Shown here in pieces: positions 10,257-20,416 of a stretch of 22,500 nt of DNA. This DNA comes from Penaeus vannamei (Eukaryota; Arthropoda; Malacostraca; Decapoda; Penaeidae). The position numbers were made by a program, and so were the translations under genes. A model generated the notes under the pieces. That model did no database searches. It was not told where the DNA came from and was given only the letters and a program-made list of their open reading frames with translations. The stretch spans positions 23,738,762-23,761,261 of the forward strand of contig NC_091577.1 in assembly GCF_042767895.1 (NCBI RefSeq). Reading direction: 5' to 3'. How positions within the stretch are numbered: the stretch's first letter is position 1; each line of letters starts with the position of its first letter.

Positions 10257-10744
10257 GTTTTCTTGTGGGTGCCGGCGCCAGCTGATGCCAAAGTATGAGC
10301 GTGGCGGCAGTCAGTGCCCCTCACCGTGCCGCGTTGGGAGGTGGTGATGCTGGTGACACAGTGACGTTGGAAGTGCGAGGACTTGACTCGGTGACGAAGG
10401 AGAAGAAGGAGGAGGTGAGAATCCGGAAAGTGTGTTTAGAAAGAAAGGGTGGAAGAAAGAGGCGAAGAAGAGATGATACATATATATTTCTTTTCTTTTC
10501 AAATTCGTGAATGGAGGTGATAATGATTAGGAAAATTAAGAGAGAGAAAGAGAGAGGGAGAAAGGGTGACGTTTGAGAGGTGGAAGGTGATGACAAGGAA
10601 ATTTAAATAGTGAAAGCAGGTAGGAAGAAGAACAGTAAAAGAACATCCGAATCTAGTGAAATTGACCGACGAAAAAGGATCAGTGCACAAAAAAGTCGCA
10701 ACGTAAAAATATACCAAAAAAATCAATCAAAGGCACGAAAGTTC
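10257..10744. other. Unique island with a weak candidate exon at 10295-10414
   Basis: An ATG at 10295 with A at -3 opens a 71-codon frame (10295-10510). Its first 40 codons are mixed in composition, use G or C at most third positions, and end at a good donor AG|GTGAGA (boundary 10414/10415). The rest turns basic and repeat-like. The peptide includes TVTLEVRGLDSVTKEKKEE and matches no family I know. From 10450 the DNA is purine-rich, then A+T-rich. Confidence 0.2.
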
Positions 10745-10773
10745 TTATCTATATCTATCTATCTATCTATCTA

Positions 10774-10825
<52 letters not shown>

Positions 10826-10837
10826 GTGTGTGTGTGT
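10745..10837. repeat. Compound (ATCT)n-(AT)n-(TG)n
   Basis: ATCT from about 10746 to 10777, AT to about 10821, TG to about 10837, with no intervening unique sequence. Confidence 0.95.
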
Positions 10838-10984
10838 TCGCAAAAGGACGGGGGTGATTTTCAAAGAAAAGAAAGAAGGAAAATGCAGGTGGATGTCTTT
10901 CAGTATTTCACTTTAAGAAGACTCTCGCAATGCGCCGGGTGACGAGAAGAGATCACAGGCAAAGTGGGCGTGAATAAGAACGTC

Positions 10985-11455
10985 CGGAGACAGACAAATA
11001 TACGGTTTAACAGACAGACTGACATAGCTGGTGACAGGCAGACAACTAGAGAAAGGGAGGTAGGGTCAAAGAAGATGAAATCAAAGTCAGAGAAGAAACA
11101 CTGAAACGGTAGACATACAGACAATCACGCTGGGAGAATTATCGAATTACTCTAACTGGACAGATATGAACAGAGAGAAAGAGAGAGAGGTATTATTAGT
11201 CAAACAAACAAATATAGCGGAAACACTGAAACGTATAGGCATACTAATAGAATAACTAAATTTTCGAATGGATTTGATTGGACAGACAGACACGAACGCG
11301 AAGAGACATACCAGACGAAGAAAAGAAATCAGAATAGATATTAATAAAGACAAACAAACACAGAAACCTTAGAACGGGTAGGCGTGCAAATACACAATCA
11401 GACGGGCAGAATTATCGAATGACATTGAGTAAACAGACAGACGTAAACAGGAACA
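10985..11455. repeat. Diverged long-unit tandem repeat (unit about 125-145 bp)
   Basis: Three units start with GAAACACTGAAACG or a variant at 11095, 11220 and 11363. Each continues with a TAGRCATAC-like box, an AATTATCGAATT-like box and a GGACAGACAGA-like box in the same order. Two junctions carry CAAACAAACA. A fourth, partial unit is suggested by GGTTTAACAGACAGACTG near 11005. Divergence is high, so the array is old. Confidence 0.65.
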
Positions 11456-11690
11456 GACGCATTGCAGCTGCACGCACCCAATTGCAACTTCAGAGGCACG
11501 AGGAGATTTATTAACACACGAATGAACAGACAAAAACCGACTGGATTGTGTGCGCTTCGGTGGGGAAAAAAAATGCTATAATTTACATTTCAGTTTCCCG
11601 TGTCTTCGAAGAAAACGGGAGAGGCTGTGGGTTTGATTTTTCGAGGATGTTTATTCTTCCTGCTCACTCTCGCGCCTCATTTGTCTTCTC
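11456..11690. other. Unique spacer
   Basis: Contains the 10-bp palindrome TGCAGCTGCA (11463-11472). No recognisable gene. A 69-codon plus ORF (11548-11757) runs into the pyrimidine/purine switch and is not convincing. Confidence 0.4.
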
Positions 11691-11701
11691 CTTTCTTCTG
11701 G

Positions 11702-11729
11702 TTCTTCTTTTGCCAAGGCAGAGGAAGGA
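11702..11729. other. Imperfect hairpin at a pyrimidine-to-purine switch
   Basis: TTCTTCTTTTGCC (11702-11714) pairs along all 13 positions with GGCAGAGGAAGGA (11717-11729) if three G-U wobbles are allowed, as in plus-strand RNA. The two bases between the arms mean the innermost pairs must open. Weaker pairing continues outward to about 11690 and 11742. Confidence 0.45.
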
Positions 11730-11773
11730 GGAAAAGAGGAAGGGAAATTGTCGATAGTTTCTGCTTTCACTTG

Positions 11774-11873
11774 CCCCTCCCCCACCCCTCCCCCCTCCCC
11801 CGCAGCAGTCAACAACTCACCTGTTGATTCTCTTGTCGGTATAAAGGGGAGGGGGAAGGGGAGGGGGGGGGGG
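11774..11873. other. C-rich and G-rich arms around a small stem-loop
   Basis: A 28-nt C-rich tract (11774-11801) and a 28-nt G-rich tract (11846-11873) are roughly complementary. The 44-nt interval holds TCAACA/TGTTGA (11809-11814 and 11822-11827). On the minus strand the same interval carries CAG|GTGAGT (11823-11815), a perfect 5' splice-site consensus. The G tract alone fits a G-quadruplex motif. Confidence 0.55.
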
Positions 11874-12444
11874 AAAGGTTTCGGGAAAGAATGCATCAAA
11901 GAAAAAGGAAAAGGATGATAAAAATAAGAGAAACAGTAGGAGGGAAAAAATATTTGGGATGGAAAAATCAAATCAAGAGGAAGCGAGTTAAAGAAGATAG
12001 TAAGATAAGTAGTAGAAAGTAGGGAAATGAAGGGGAAACAATAATACGAAAAAACATTTTGGAGCGCGCATGGAATTATGAAAGAATGAAGGAATTACAC
12101 AGGATAGAAATGAGGAAGTGGCTTTTTTTTATTTCTCTCTCTGTCTCCCCCTTTCTCCTTCTTTCTCTCTTTCTTGTATTTTGTTTAATTACATAATCCT
12201 ATTCTTACTTTCTTTTCAGTTGCCATTAATCTCTTCTATATGTCTTTTCTTCGTCACTTTCATTATTTTTTCTCTCTATCCACTCATATACATTGTTGTA
12301 TTCCCGTTTTCTATTCGTCTCTTCCTCGCAACAGCCTGCTCGTGGCAACTGATGAACTGATAATGATTAATAATCTGAGTCACCATTCGTGGTTCTCAGG
12401 TTTGTCACTTTTATTATTAATGGTATTCTCATTACATTTGTTTT
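11874..12444. other. Purine-rich then pyrimidine-rich low-complexity region
   Basis: The plus strand is purine-rich to about 12118, then switches abruptly to T/C-rich sequence to about 12330. No ORF is recognisable; predicted frames are Phe/Leu/Ser-rich by composition. Confidence 0.5.
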
Positions 12445-12493
12445 TTTATTATTGTTGTTGTTGATGACGTTATTACCATTATTATTATTGTTA

Positions 12494-12575
<82 letters not shown>

Positions 12576-12800
12576 TATTATTATTATCATTCTCAATGTC
12601 ATAATCACTTTTATAATTATTTCTATTCATACCCATCTTATTACTATTATTGTTATTATCATCATTATTACTATTATTGTCATCATAAATATCATGATCA
12701 AAGTCAAATTGATATTATTAATATTATCGTTATTTTCATTATCATTATTATTATTATTATTGTTATTATTGCATAAATCTATCATTGTTATCATTACCAT
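12445..12800. repeat. (ATT)n array with degenerate flanks
   Basis: Perfect ATT from about 12499 to 12570, flanked by GTT, ATC and ACT variants to about 12775. Poly-Asn (-) and poly-Leu (+) ORFs are repeat translations. Confidence 0.95.
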
Positions 12801-13341
12801 TGGTACTACTTTACAATCAGTATCTTTTATGCTTCGTTCACTTTAACAAAGCAGTGATATTTATCCATCTATGTTTATATCCTTATCCATAACTTCTCGC
12901 TTTACCTCCATTCGACCCAACGACTCGAAACCTCTTCTCCGTTTCGCTCTACCGTAAAAATACGTATTTCGCTCCTTGCGCCAACGTGGTTCTCATCCCC
13001 CCCCCGATATAGCGAATTCTTCCACCTCCGAAGCGCAATTTCCGGAATTTCCCACACCGGTCATCCGCTATGTAGGCCTACCTTCCCCCTTCCCTCTCCC
13101 CCACACAAGGTCTGCAACCTGGCCGCCCACGCCCATTCCCGCCCGCCCGCAGTCGCAACGGGTAAGTTGATGTTGATCCATCTCCCGCCCGCCGCTCCCG
13201 TGTTCCTAACCATGAGAGTTGTAGGTTTGGTTTGACTGATTTGTAGGGTTGCTGTGTAGGCGTCCGGGCTGACCCTTGGGCTCAGATGCACTCGGACGCG
13301 CGGGAACAATGGAAGCGGTTGTTCTTATATTTTTGGATACC

Positions 13342-13343
<2 letters not shown>
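12801..13343. other. Unique island, GC-rich from about 12960
   Basis: CG-rich words such as CCCGCCCGCC cluster at 13130-13200. A strong donor match GG|GTAAGT lies at 13160-13167 (+). A 64-codon plus ORF (12976-13170) spans it, is Pro/Ser-rich and matches nothing I know. No matching acceptor upstream is convincing. Confidence 0.35.
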
Positions 13344-14295
<952 letters not shown>

Positions 14296-14446
14296 GGGGA
14301 GTGGGGGAGAGGTTTGGGGGAAGGGGGAGGGGGATGAGGAAGGAGGGAGAGGGAAGGGGGAAGGGGGGAGGAAGAAGGAGGGAGGTGGAAAGAGGAGAAA
14401 TGGGGGGAGGGGGGGAGGAAGGGAAAAGGGGGGTGGGGGGAGCATG
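14296..14446 (+). repeat. G-rich purine tract
   Basis: Dense G runs of three to seven separated by A, GA and AGGA, with several overlapping G-quadruplex motifs on the plus strand. Confidence 0.85.
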
Positions 14447-15286
14447 TATCTGCAGAGGGATGTTTTGGAAGCTGCATTGCTCACGAGATCAGCGCGGCCT
14501 GTCTTCGGAGGAACGCTTCAGGCGGCTTGGAAACCGTGTCTCGTTTGGGGGAAATAACGCTAAAGCTGATAGATTGATTTGATGGATTTGGTCTCTGAAA
14601 CAGTGTTTTTGTATTGTATTTCTGTATATTCCGTCATATTGCATTTTATTATTATTAATAGGATATTATCAGTAGGAGTAGCAGCAGTAGTATTATCTTA
14701 TCCATGGATTTATTTTACTATTTATGTATCTATGTATTTCTGTATTTATTAGAAATTGTATTTTTTAGGGGGAATTATAAGAGCTACCGTAAAAATCATA
14801 AGGTTCAGAGAGAGACGTTTGCATATATCATCGGAAATACTAACGCTCATTTTAAGATCATCCTCACCTCCGAAATAAAATTCTCAAACACACACTAGAA
14901 ATGAAATCAAATTAATGAATAGTGGCGCCACGAAAGAGGTTTAGCGAATGCACACCCAGATGCGGAAGACCCGGTGCGTCGAACATTTAGGCAGGTCACA
15001 TGAATAGGCCAACATGTATGACTCTCCAACTTCATGGACTAGTCTCATCCCCCATGTTACAGATATGCAAATATATGGAACAACATGGCAATAACAGAGC
15101 GGCCAGAGAGAGGTTATAACCCAGACTTTCCTCCGGCGGTTCTGCAGCGAGTCGGGCCGCCATATTGCATTCTGATGCTGTGGTTTTGCTGATTTTTGCA
15201 CGTTTAGCATGTCGGCGACGAAATGGAGGGGCCATGCTTGCAAGATGGTGTCTCTCGCTCGCTTTCTTCGTTATTGATGTTTGTCT
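14447..15286. other. Unique island, no gene identified
   Basis: A+T-rich to about 14900, then balanced. The 100-codon minus ORF 14941-15243 is not low-complexity but shows no motif, signal peptide or family resemblance I can name. A YY1/Pho-like GCCGCCATATTG is at 15156-15167. A minus-strand donor match GAG|GTGAGG lies at 14870-14862. Confidence 0.35.
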
Positions 15287-15385
15287 TCATTCTCTCTCTC
15301 TCTCTCCTATCTGTTTATCTCTCTCTCTGTCTCCCTCTCTTCCTCCTCTATCTCTATCTATCTATCTCTATCTATCAGTCTATAT

Positions 15386-15440
<55 letters not shown>

Positions 15441-15473
15441 ATATATATATATATTATATATATATATGCATAT

Positions 15474-15538
<65 letters not shown>

Positions 15539-15680
15539 TATATATATATGTATGCATATATACATGTATGCATATATGTATATATGATATATAAATAATA
15601 TATATATATATAATATATATATAATATATATATAATATATATATATAATATATATATGTATATATATGTATATATATAAT

Positions 15681-15727
<47 letters not shown>

Positions 15728-15765
15728 TACACACATGTATATACGTGTATATATGTGTGTATTGG
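15287..15765. repeat. (CT)n-(TATC)n-(TA)n block with ~11-bp TA variants
   Basis: CT to about 15345, TATC to about 15385, then TA arrays. Within 15595-15690 an AATATATATAT-type unit recurs every 11-13 bp. The block closes with an imperfect palindrome at 15731-15758, centred on AC|GT. Confidence 0.93.
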
Positions 15766-16000
15766 TTCTATTTAATTAATTTCCAAATTCCTTATCCTCA
15801 TGTCAATAAGAAGGTTATACCGACAATCACAGGCATTCATAAGTTCTATTAGTAAAAGGAATAATCACAGAGACATTTTTGTCAACCGGAAATCTATGCC
15901 CGACTGTTTCCGTTATTTTATGCCGCGCTATTTCCTTTTAACGGGAGGCAACAGGTAGTCCGCGAAGAATATTTTCTTGAGGTTGGGAAAGAGGAGTAGC
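15766..16000. other. Short unique island
   Basis: A+T-rich then balanced sequence; no ORF or motif of note. Confidence 0.4.
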
Positions 16001-16245
16001 GTAAGAAAAATGAGAGATAGGGAGAGGGTAGAAAGATATGGATGTGCGTAATTGTAGAGACTGAGAGAGAGAGAGGGAGGGAAATGGAGAGAGGGGGAGG
16101 TAGAGAGAGAGGGGGGGGGAGAGAGAGATAGTAGATAAAGAGAGAGAGAGGGTGGGAGGGAGAGAGAGGCAGACAGACAGAGAGACATAGGCAAAGGTAA
16201 TCAGAGGTAGACAGACAGTGACAGACACACATACAGACAATGTAT
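16001..16245. repeat. Degenerate (GA)n/(GACA)n tract
   Basis: GA and GGGA blocks to about 16170, then CAGA tetranucleotides to about 16240. Confidence 0.85.
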
Positions 16246-17226
16246 CTTTCTGACAGAGGCAGAAGAAAAGGGCGGCAGTGTCAAAGAGCGAATAAAATTT
16301 CGCCTTATTTATCCAACAGCCCGCCCTGCCTTATCCGAAATCAGACATCCAAATTGCCTTTGAAGGGAAAGTGTGGAGAAGGAAAATAGCCCTTACGGCC
16401 GCCCATCTTTCACAATAACCGTAACAGCACAAACGAGTAATTGGCATCGTGTCTCTAACAAGCATAGGTCCGCCGCCGTGCTGGTAACGATGTTTTCATA
16501 CCTTCAATCACAGCGACATCGAGTATTGCAGCGTTGCCATTTCAGACAGCATTTTCGGCGAATGTAGAGGGTTTTTGCGGGAATAATCTGACGGCCATTT
16601 TTGTTAACCTAACGAAAGGCGGATTTTGTTTTTCTTTTTTTAACGGTTTTCGATTATTTTTCTTTTTTTGTGGATTGACCGATTGCCAAGAGAATCCTAA
16701 TGGCTTTGGCTTTAGTTACCTCTTTTTATGATACTGTTGATCTGATTAACTGTTTTGCCCTTTTTTCTTAGATAACTCGCCGACAGAAATGAAATAAAAG
16801 AATTACGGTTTTATTACGGGTCTGTTTTTTATGCAGTGTGTAATTAACTGTTACCGGAATGTGTCCTAAATAACTGTGTTATATAATGAATTACTGAGTC
16901 GTTTGTGCTGCTTATATAATGTACAGAATAGGTAAATCTGGAGGTTTAGCATATTTCCGTGAAAGTACGAGTTGCATTTTACAGAATTTCAGACTGATGA
17001 ATAATAATAATGAAAAAAAAAAAACATTTCGCTACCTTTCTACTGTAATAAATGTCACCTCAGACGATCTGGACATAACGGATAACGAAATGACCCCCAA
17101 CCTTTTTTTATCCGGCTTAAAACGACAGAAATATGAATTTATCTAATTAACAGCCATACCTGCCCTGTTAATTGAAATATTAATGAATTTCCCGAGCCGC
17201 CGGAATAATAATTAAATACTCTGATC

Positions 17227-17229
<3 letters not shown>
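16246..17229. other. Large unique island with AT-rich regulatory-type motifs
   Basis: Balanced at the left, A+T-rich from about 16620. The decamer ATTAACTGTT occurs at 16745-16754 and 16843-16852, and TTATATAATG at 16879-16888 and 16912-16921. An unrecognised 75-codon ORF begins right after the second (16919-17146), with poly-Asn/Lys in the middle. I do not call it a gene. The 64- and 65-codon ORFs at 16373 and 16534 are also unrecognised. Confidence 0.4.
17145..17173. promoter_or_regulatory. Paired homeodomain-type sites in a 9-bp inverted repeat
   Basis: AATTAACAG (17145-17153) and CTGTTAATT (17165-17173) are exact reverse complements 11 bp apart. Each carries a TAATTA/TTAATT homeodomain core. 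More TAAT cores follow at about 17180 and 17205-17215. Confidence 0.3.

Positions 17230-17268
<39 letters not shown>
17230..17268. repeat. Poly(T) tract, 39 nt
   Basis: A pure T run. It could be the poly(A) tail of a minus-strand retroposed sequence lying to its right, but no AATAAA, reverse transcriptase or SINE boxes are seen there and no target-site duplication is evident. Confidence 0.9.
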
Positions 17269-17270
<2 letters not shown>

Positions 17271-17400
17271 GTCCGAATTCACATTTCGACGTGATCTGAA
17301 TGCGTGGCGAGCGGGGGCCTTAGAGCCGAAATTTACCGCTGGGGGAAAATAGAAGGGCGGCGAGATCGTGGTGTTTGAATATCGTTTGGTTATTGGCTCA
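17269..17400. other. Short GC-richer island beside the poly(T)
   Basis: Mixed sequence with several CpG and a GGGGG run; no ORF or RNA gene recognised. Confidence 0.35.
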
Positions 17401-17503
17401 TTTGGGTCGTTATGGCTGTTGCTGTTATTGTTGTTGTTGTTATCGTTGTTATTATTATTATTGATATTATTATTATTGTTGTTATTATCATTGATTGTTG
17501 TTG

Positions 17504-17544
<41 letters not shown>

Positions 17545-17591
17545 TCTATTATTAGTATTATTACTATTATTATTATCATTGATTGTTGTTG

Positions 17592-17640
<49 letters not shown>

Positions 17641-17654
17641 CATCATCATCATTA

Positions 17655-17701
<47 letters not shown>

Positions 17702-17840
17702 AATATCATTATTATTATCGTTATCATTATTATATCCTCGTCACCATCATAATTACCATCATCATTACCATTATCAACGTCATTACTCTTACTTTTACAG
17801 TTATCATTTCTATCATCACTATTACTTCATATCACAACCA
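17401..17840. repeat. Degenerate (ATT)n/(GTT)n/(ATC)n array with 88-bp duplication
   Basis: A phrase ending in CATTGATTGTTGTTGTTGTT occurs with its first C at 17489 and again at 17577, showing an 88-bp internal duplication. Pure ATT occupies about 17506-17542, 17597-17640 and 17660-17700. Decayed ATC/ATT sequence continues to about 17840. Confidence 0.9.
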
Positions 17841-18390
17841 TAAGATAAAAATGTGAATACTGATTGTCACCAAAAAGCTGTTATCATCATCATTATCATT
17901 ATCATAAGGATTTATATCTTTAACATTCTTAGGGGATTGTAAAGATAAGTAGTGAGGAGATATCAACTGAATCAGCTATGCGAGGAGGGCAACTATCTGC
18001 TCACGCCTTAGCGAGTAATGCTGTTTATTGTCCAACAGCCATCACGTGGATTCGGAATTAAGCCGCGCATTTTCTTGTCCACTTCCTCATGGTTCTTCCC
18101 AGACACGACCCTTGAGGAAGACATGAGGCAGACATGACGAAATTTCGACATTGTGGAAAGGGGAGGCACATTTTCTTGCGTTTGGCAATACTGATTATAG
18201 CGAAATTTCGACTTTATGGATGGAGGTTTTTTGAAGGTCTCGTCATACTGTAGATAGATGTTTCGAGAAGAAATCTTTGGAGAAAAGATATACATTTTAA
18301 TGTCTGTGAATACTGTCCATCGCGATATTTTGTCACCACATCTATACAAAGACCTTCTGAAATCAAAATTCAATAATTTCAGTCCTCTAC
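17841..18390. other. Unique island, possible dispersed-repeat remnant
   Basis: CGAAATTTCGAC occurs at 18138-18149 and 18201-18212, exactly 63 bp apart, in otherwise diverged copies. The 121-codon minus ORF (18008-18373) shows this as two 21-residue repeats, each with SKFR. The stretch near 18110-18150 (TTGAGGAAG, then CGAAATTTCG) has the look of the 3' region of an invertebrate dispersed repeat, but I cannot name the family. An ATC-rich remnant is at 17880-17905. Confidence 0.35.
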
Positions 18391-18403
18391 CTCGAGAGAG
18401 AGG

Positions 18404-18487
<84 letters not shown>

Positions 18488-18600
18488 GAAACAGATAAAG
18501 AAAAAGAGACAGAGACAGAGAAAGAGAAAGAGAATGAAAGAGAGAGGGAGACAGAGAGAAAAAAAGACTGAAAGAAAGAGAGAGACAGAGACAGAGTAAA
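18391..18600. repeat. (GA)n microsatellite with degenerate tail
   Basis: Perfect AG at 18409-18482 (37 units), preceded by GGGAGGG. Then GAAA, GACA and GA variants to about 18600. Confidence 0.96.
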
Positions 18601-18814
18601 GGCGCCACTTTTCCGTCCTCTATAATGAGGGAAAAAGCTTGTGTTTTCAGATGCGGGTCGTAACTCTGGCCCGACTCGACGCTGCCTCGGTCCTTCCTTT
18701 TTCACTAATGGGTTTTGTGTAATTGGAGTGCCTTCCGTGGGCGGGGTTCGGGCGGAGGGCGGCCGGATAGGAAATCCTTCGAGAATGATACCCTTGGCTT
18801 TTTATTTCCTTAGG
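18601..18814. other. Short GC-rich island
   Basis: Contains GGGCGGGG-type words at about 18738-18765. The 64-codon plus ORF (18641-18835) is unrecognised. Confidence 0.35.
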
Positions 18815-18952
18815 GTATTTGGTTTATTTTTTTAGTTAGTTATTTTTTATTTTTTATTATTTTTGATTGTTTTGTGGTGCTGCTCTGGTTTGTTTATTTA
18901 TTTATTGTTTTTTATTTGTTCATTTATTTATTATTTATTATTATTTTTTTTG
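18815..18952. repeat. Degenerate (TTTA)n
   Basis: T-rich sequence with repeated TTTA and TTAT words. Hydrophobic Phe/Leu/Tyr ORFs here are a composition effect. Confidence 0.75.
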
Positions 18953-19019
18953 GGTGGTACTGCTCCGTCTGGATGCGCTGGAATTATTCTAATGACATGC
19001 CTTCTATTGACTTATTTAT

Positions 19020-19307
19020 TGCATTTATCTGATTATATATGCATTTATTTCTATATCTGCATCTATAACTGTATCTTTATATGTGTATCTGTTTATCTCT
19101 ATATCTATATCAGTATTGATCTTTCTATGTATCTATCAGTCTGTATGTCTGTCTAATTCATTAATCCATCAATCTCTCTATCTATCTATATCTGCCTATC
19201 TCTTTATTTATCTGTATGTATGTCTGGATATCAATCTATTAATCCATCTTTCTATTAGTCTCTATATCTAGATTTGTCTGTATCTTTATCTAAATAAATA
19301 GGTAGAT

Positions 19308-19352
<45 letters not shown>
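19020..19352. repeat. Degenerate (TATC)n/(TCTG)n with ~75-bp duplication, ending in (TA)n
   Basis: TTAATCCATC occurs at 19161-19170 and 19239-19248, each preceded by CTGTATGT and followed by CT-rich sequence. This indicates a diverged tandem unit of about 71-78 bp. Pure TA follows at 19309-19352. Confidence 0.8.
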
Positions 19353-19354
<2 letters not shown>

Positions 19355-20096
19355 AATAAACTAATATAGATATCAAGTGAATGAGAGCAAATATAATTAT
19401 CCACATTTTCTCCGACTGCCAGACAAGGGAAGAGGCTTTGATCTCAGCTATTAGATCAGACGCAACAGGTCGAGTGTGATATTAATCACTTATTTTTATT
19501 GTCCACTTTTCCGTCACGTGATCAGGTCTCAGTTCCGCATCTGCAGAAAGCCATTTGTTTTCAGAATTCAAATTTCGAGTCTTATTTAGATTCGTGTCAC
19601 TGCGATTTCAGGCCCATTTTCGGCGCAGAAGGCAAGGCGAAGCGCCGATAGAGTGTAAATGGCGCCTTGCTGGTGTCGCCCGCCGAAAACAAACGAGCAT
19701 CGAGCCGGTCGGATCCCCCGGCCAATGCCTCATAAAAAGAATCCAACCCGGCGTGTGAGGTCTCGTAAAGAGGATTTGATTCAAAGCCAACCCAGTTATG
19801 GTTTAATCGCTCCTTCTCCCCTTCCCCCTCGCCCCCCCCCCCTTCCCCGCAAGCGCCGTGTCGCCCGGAAATTGTGGACGGGAATGCCGCGGGGCCGTTT
19901 TAAATTCCGCGGGCGCTCCAGAGATTGGACGGGTCAAGGTTACCGCTCCGCCGCGCCACATTCTCCACCGGATCCTTTGCCGAGAGGAATTTCTGCCCGG
20001 ATGACTTATGGCTCCATCGGATAAACGAAGGAAAATAGACCGAAATATGTAGTCTATTTCTGCAACGCGAGGCGCTACGCTGCGTCAGGTTTCGGT

Positions 20097-20143
20097 TATT
20101 TAAGTGATCGTGTGGCTCTGGCTGGCAGTCGGGCGGGTACAGG
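20097..20143 (+). promoter_or_regulatory. Candidate TATA + initiator core promoter with nearby donor site
   Basis: TATTTAAG (20097-20104) lies 30 bp before the A of GCAGTC (20126-20131 region), the spacing expected between TATA and an arthropod-type initiator. A donor match ACAG|GTGACA follows at 20139-20148, and TTTTCAG, an acceptor-like word, ends at 20193, but a 51-nt intron would be very short. It sits at the downstream edge of the CpG-rich island. There is no recognised protein downstream, only (TG)n. Confidence 0.2.
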
Positions 20144-20229
20144 TGACAAGAAAATGGACAAGAAATGTACCCGCGACAAATGTATATTTTCAGTCGTCGG
20201 AGTAACGTTTACATCCTGTGTGTGCATTT

Positions 20230-20247
20230 CGGTTCGGAAAAGAACCG
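20230..20247. other. Small hairpin beside (TG)n
   Basis: CGGTTC (20230-20235) and GAACCG (20242-20247) are exact complements around a GGAAAA loop. No T-tract follows directly, so it is not called a terminator. Confidence 0.4.
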
Positions 20248-20250
20248 TGT

Positions 20251-20332
20251 GCCCGTGTGTTAGTGTGTGTGTGTTTGTGGGGATGTGTGTTTGTGGGTGT
20301 GTGTGTTTGTGAGCGTGTGTGTGTGTGTGTGC

Positions 20333-20416
<84 letters not shown>

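Larger units (their letters stand above)
19353..20250. other. CpG-rich unique island
   Basis: This is one of the most CpG-rich segments of the window, especially 19600-20095. It holds TCACGTGA at 19514-19521, a 7-bp stem TCGGCGC/GCGCCGA at 19620-19648, an inverted repeat AAATAGAC/GTCTATTT at 20033-20059, and a C9-type run near 19830. Overlapping ORFs of 67 and 121 codons (19555-19758 and 19659-20024, +) are Arg/Pro-rich and match nothing I know. The segment is promoter-like in composition. Confidence 0.4.

Noticed and set aside
12350..12400. CTGATGA core of a hammerhead ribozyme (also 16995 and, on the minus strand, near 3605)
   Set aside because: None is followed by a plausible stem II and GAAA in the required arrangement.
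14941..15243. 100-codon minus ORF, not low-complexity
   Set aside because: Composition is ordinary but there is no domain, signal peptide or neighbouring exon signal; described only as part of the island.
16919..17146. 75-codon plus ORF just after a TATATAA word
   Set aside because: TATA at the start codon leaves no 5' leader, the middle is Asn/Lys low-complexity, and no family is recognised.
17230..17400. Minus-strand SINE or processed pseudogene with poly(A)39 tail
   Set aside because: No AATAAA, no tRNA-type A/B boxes, no recognisable coding remnant and no evident target-site duplication.
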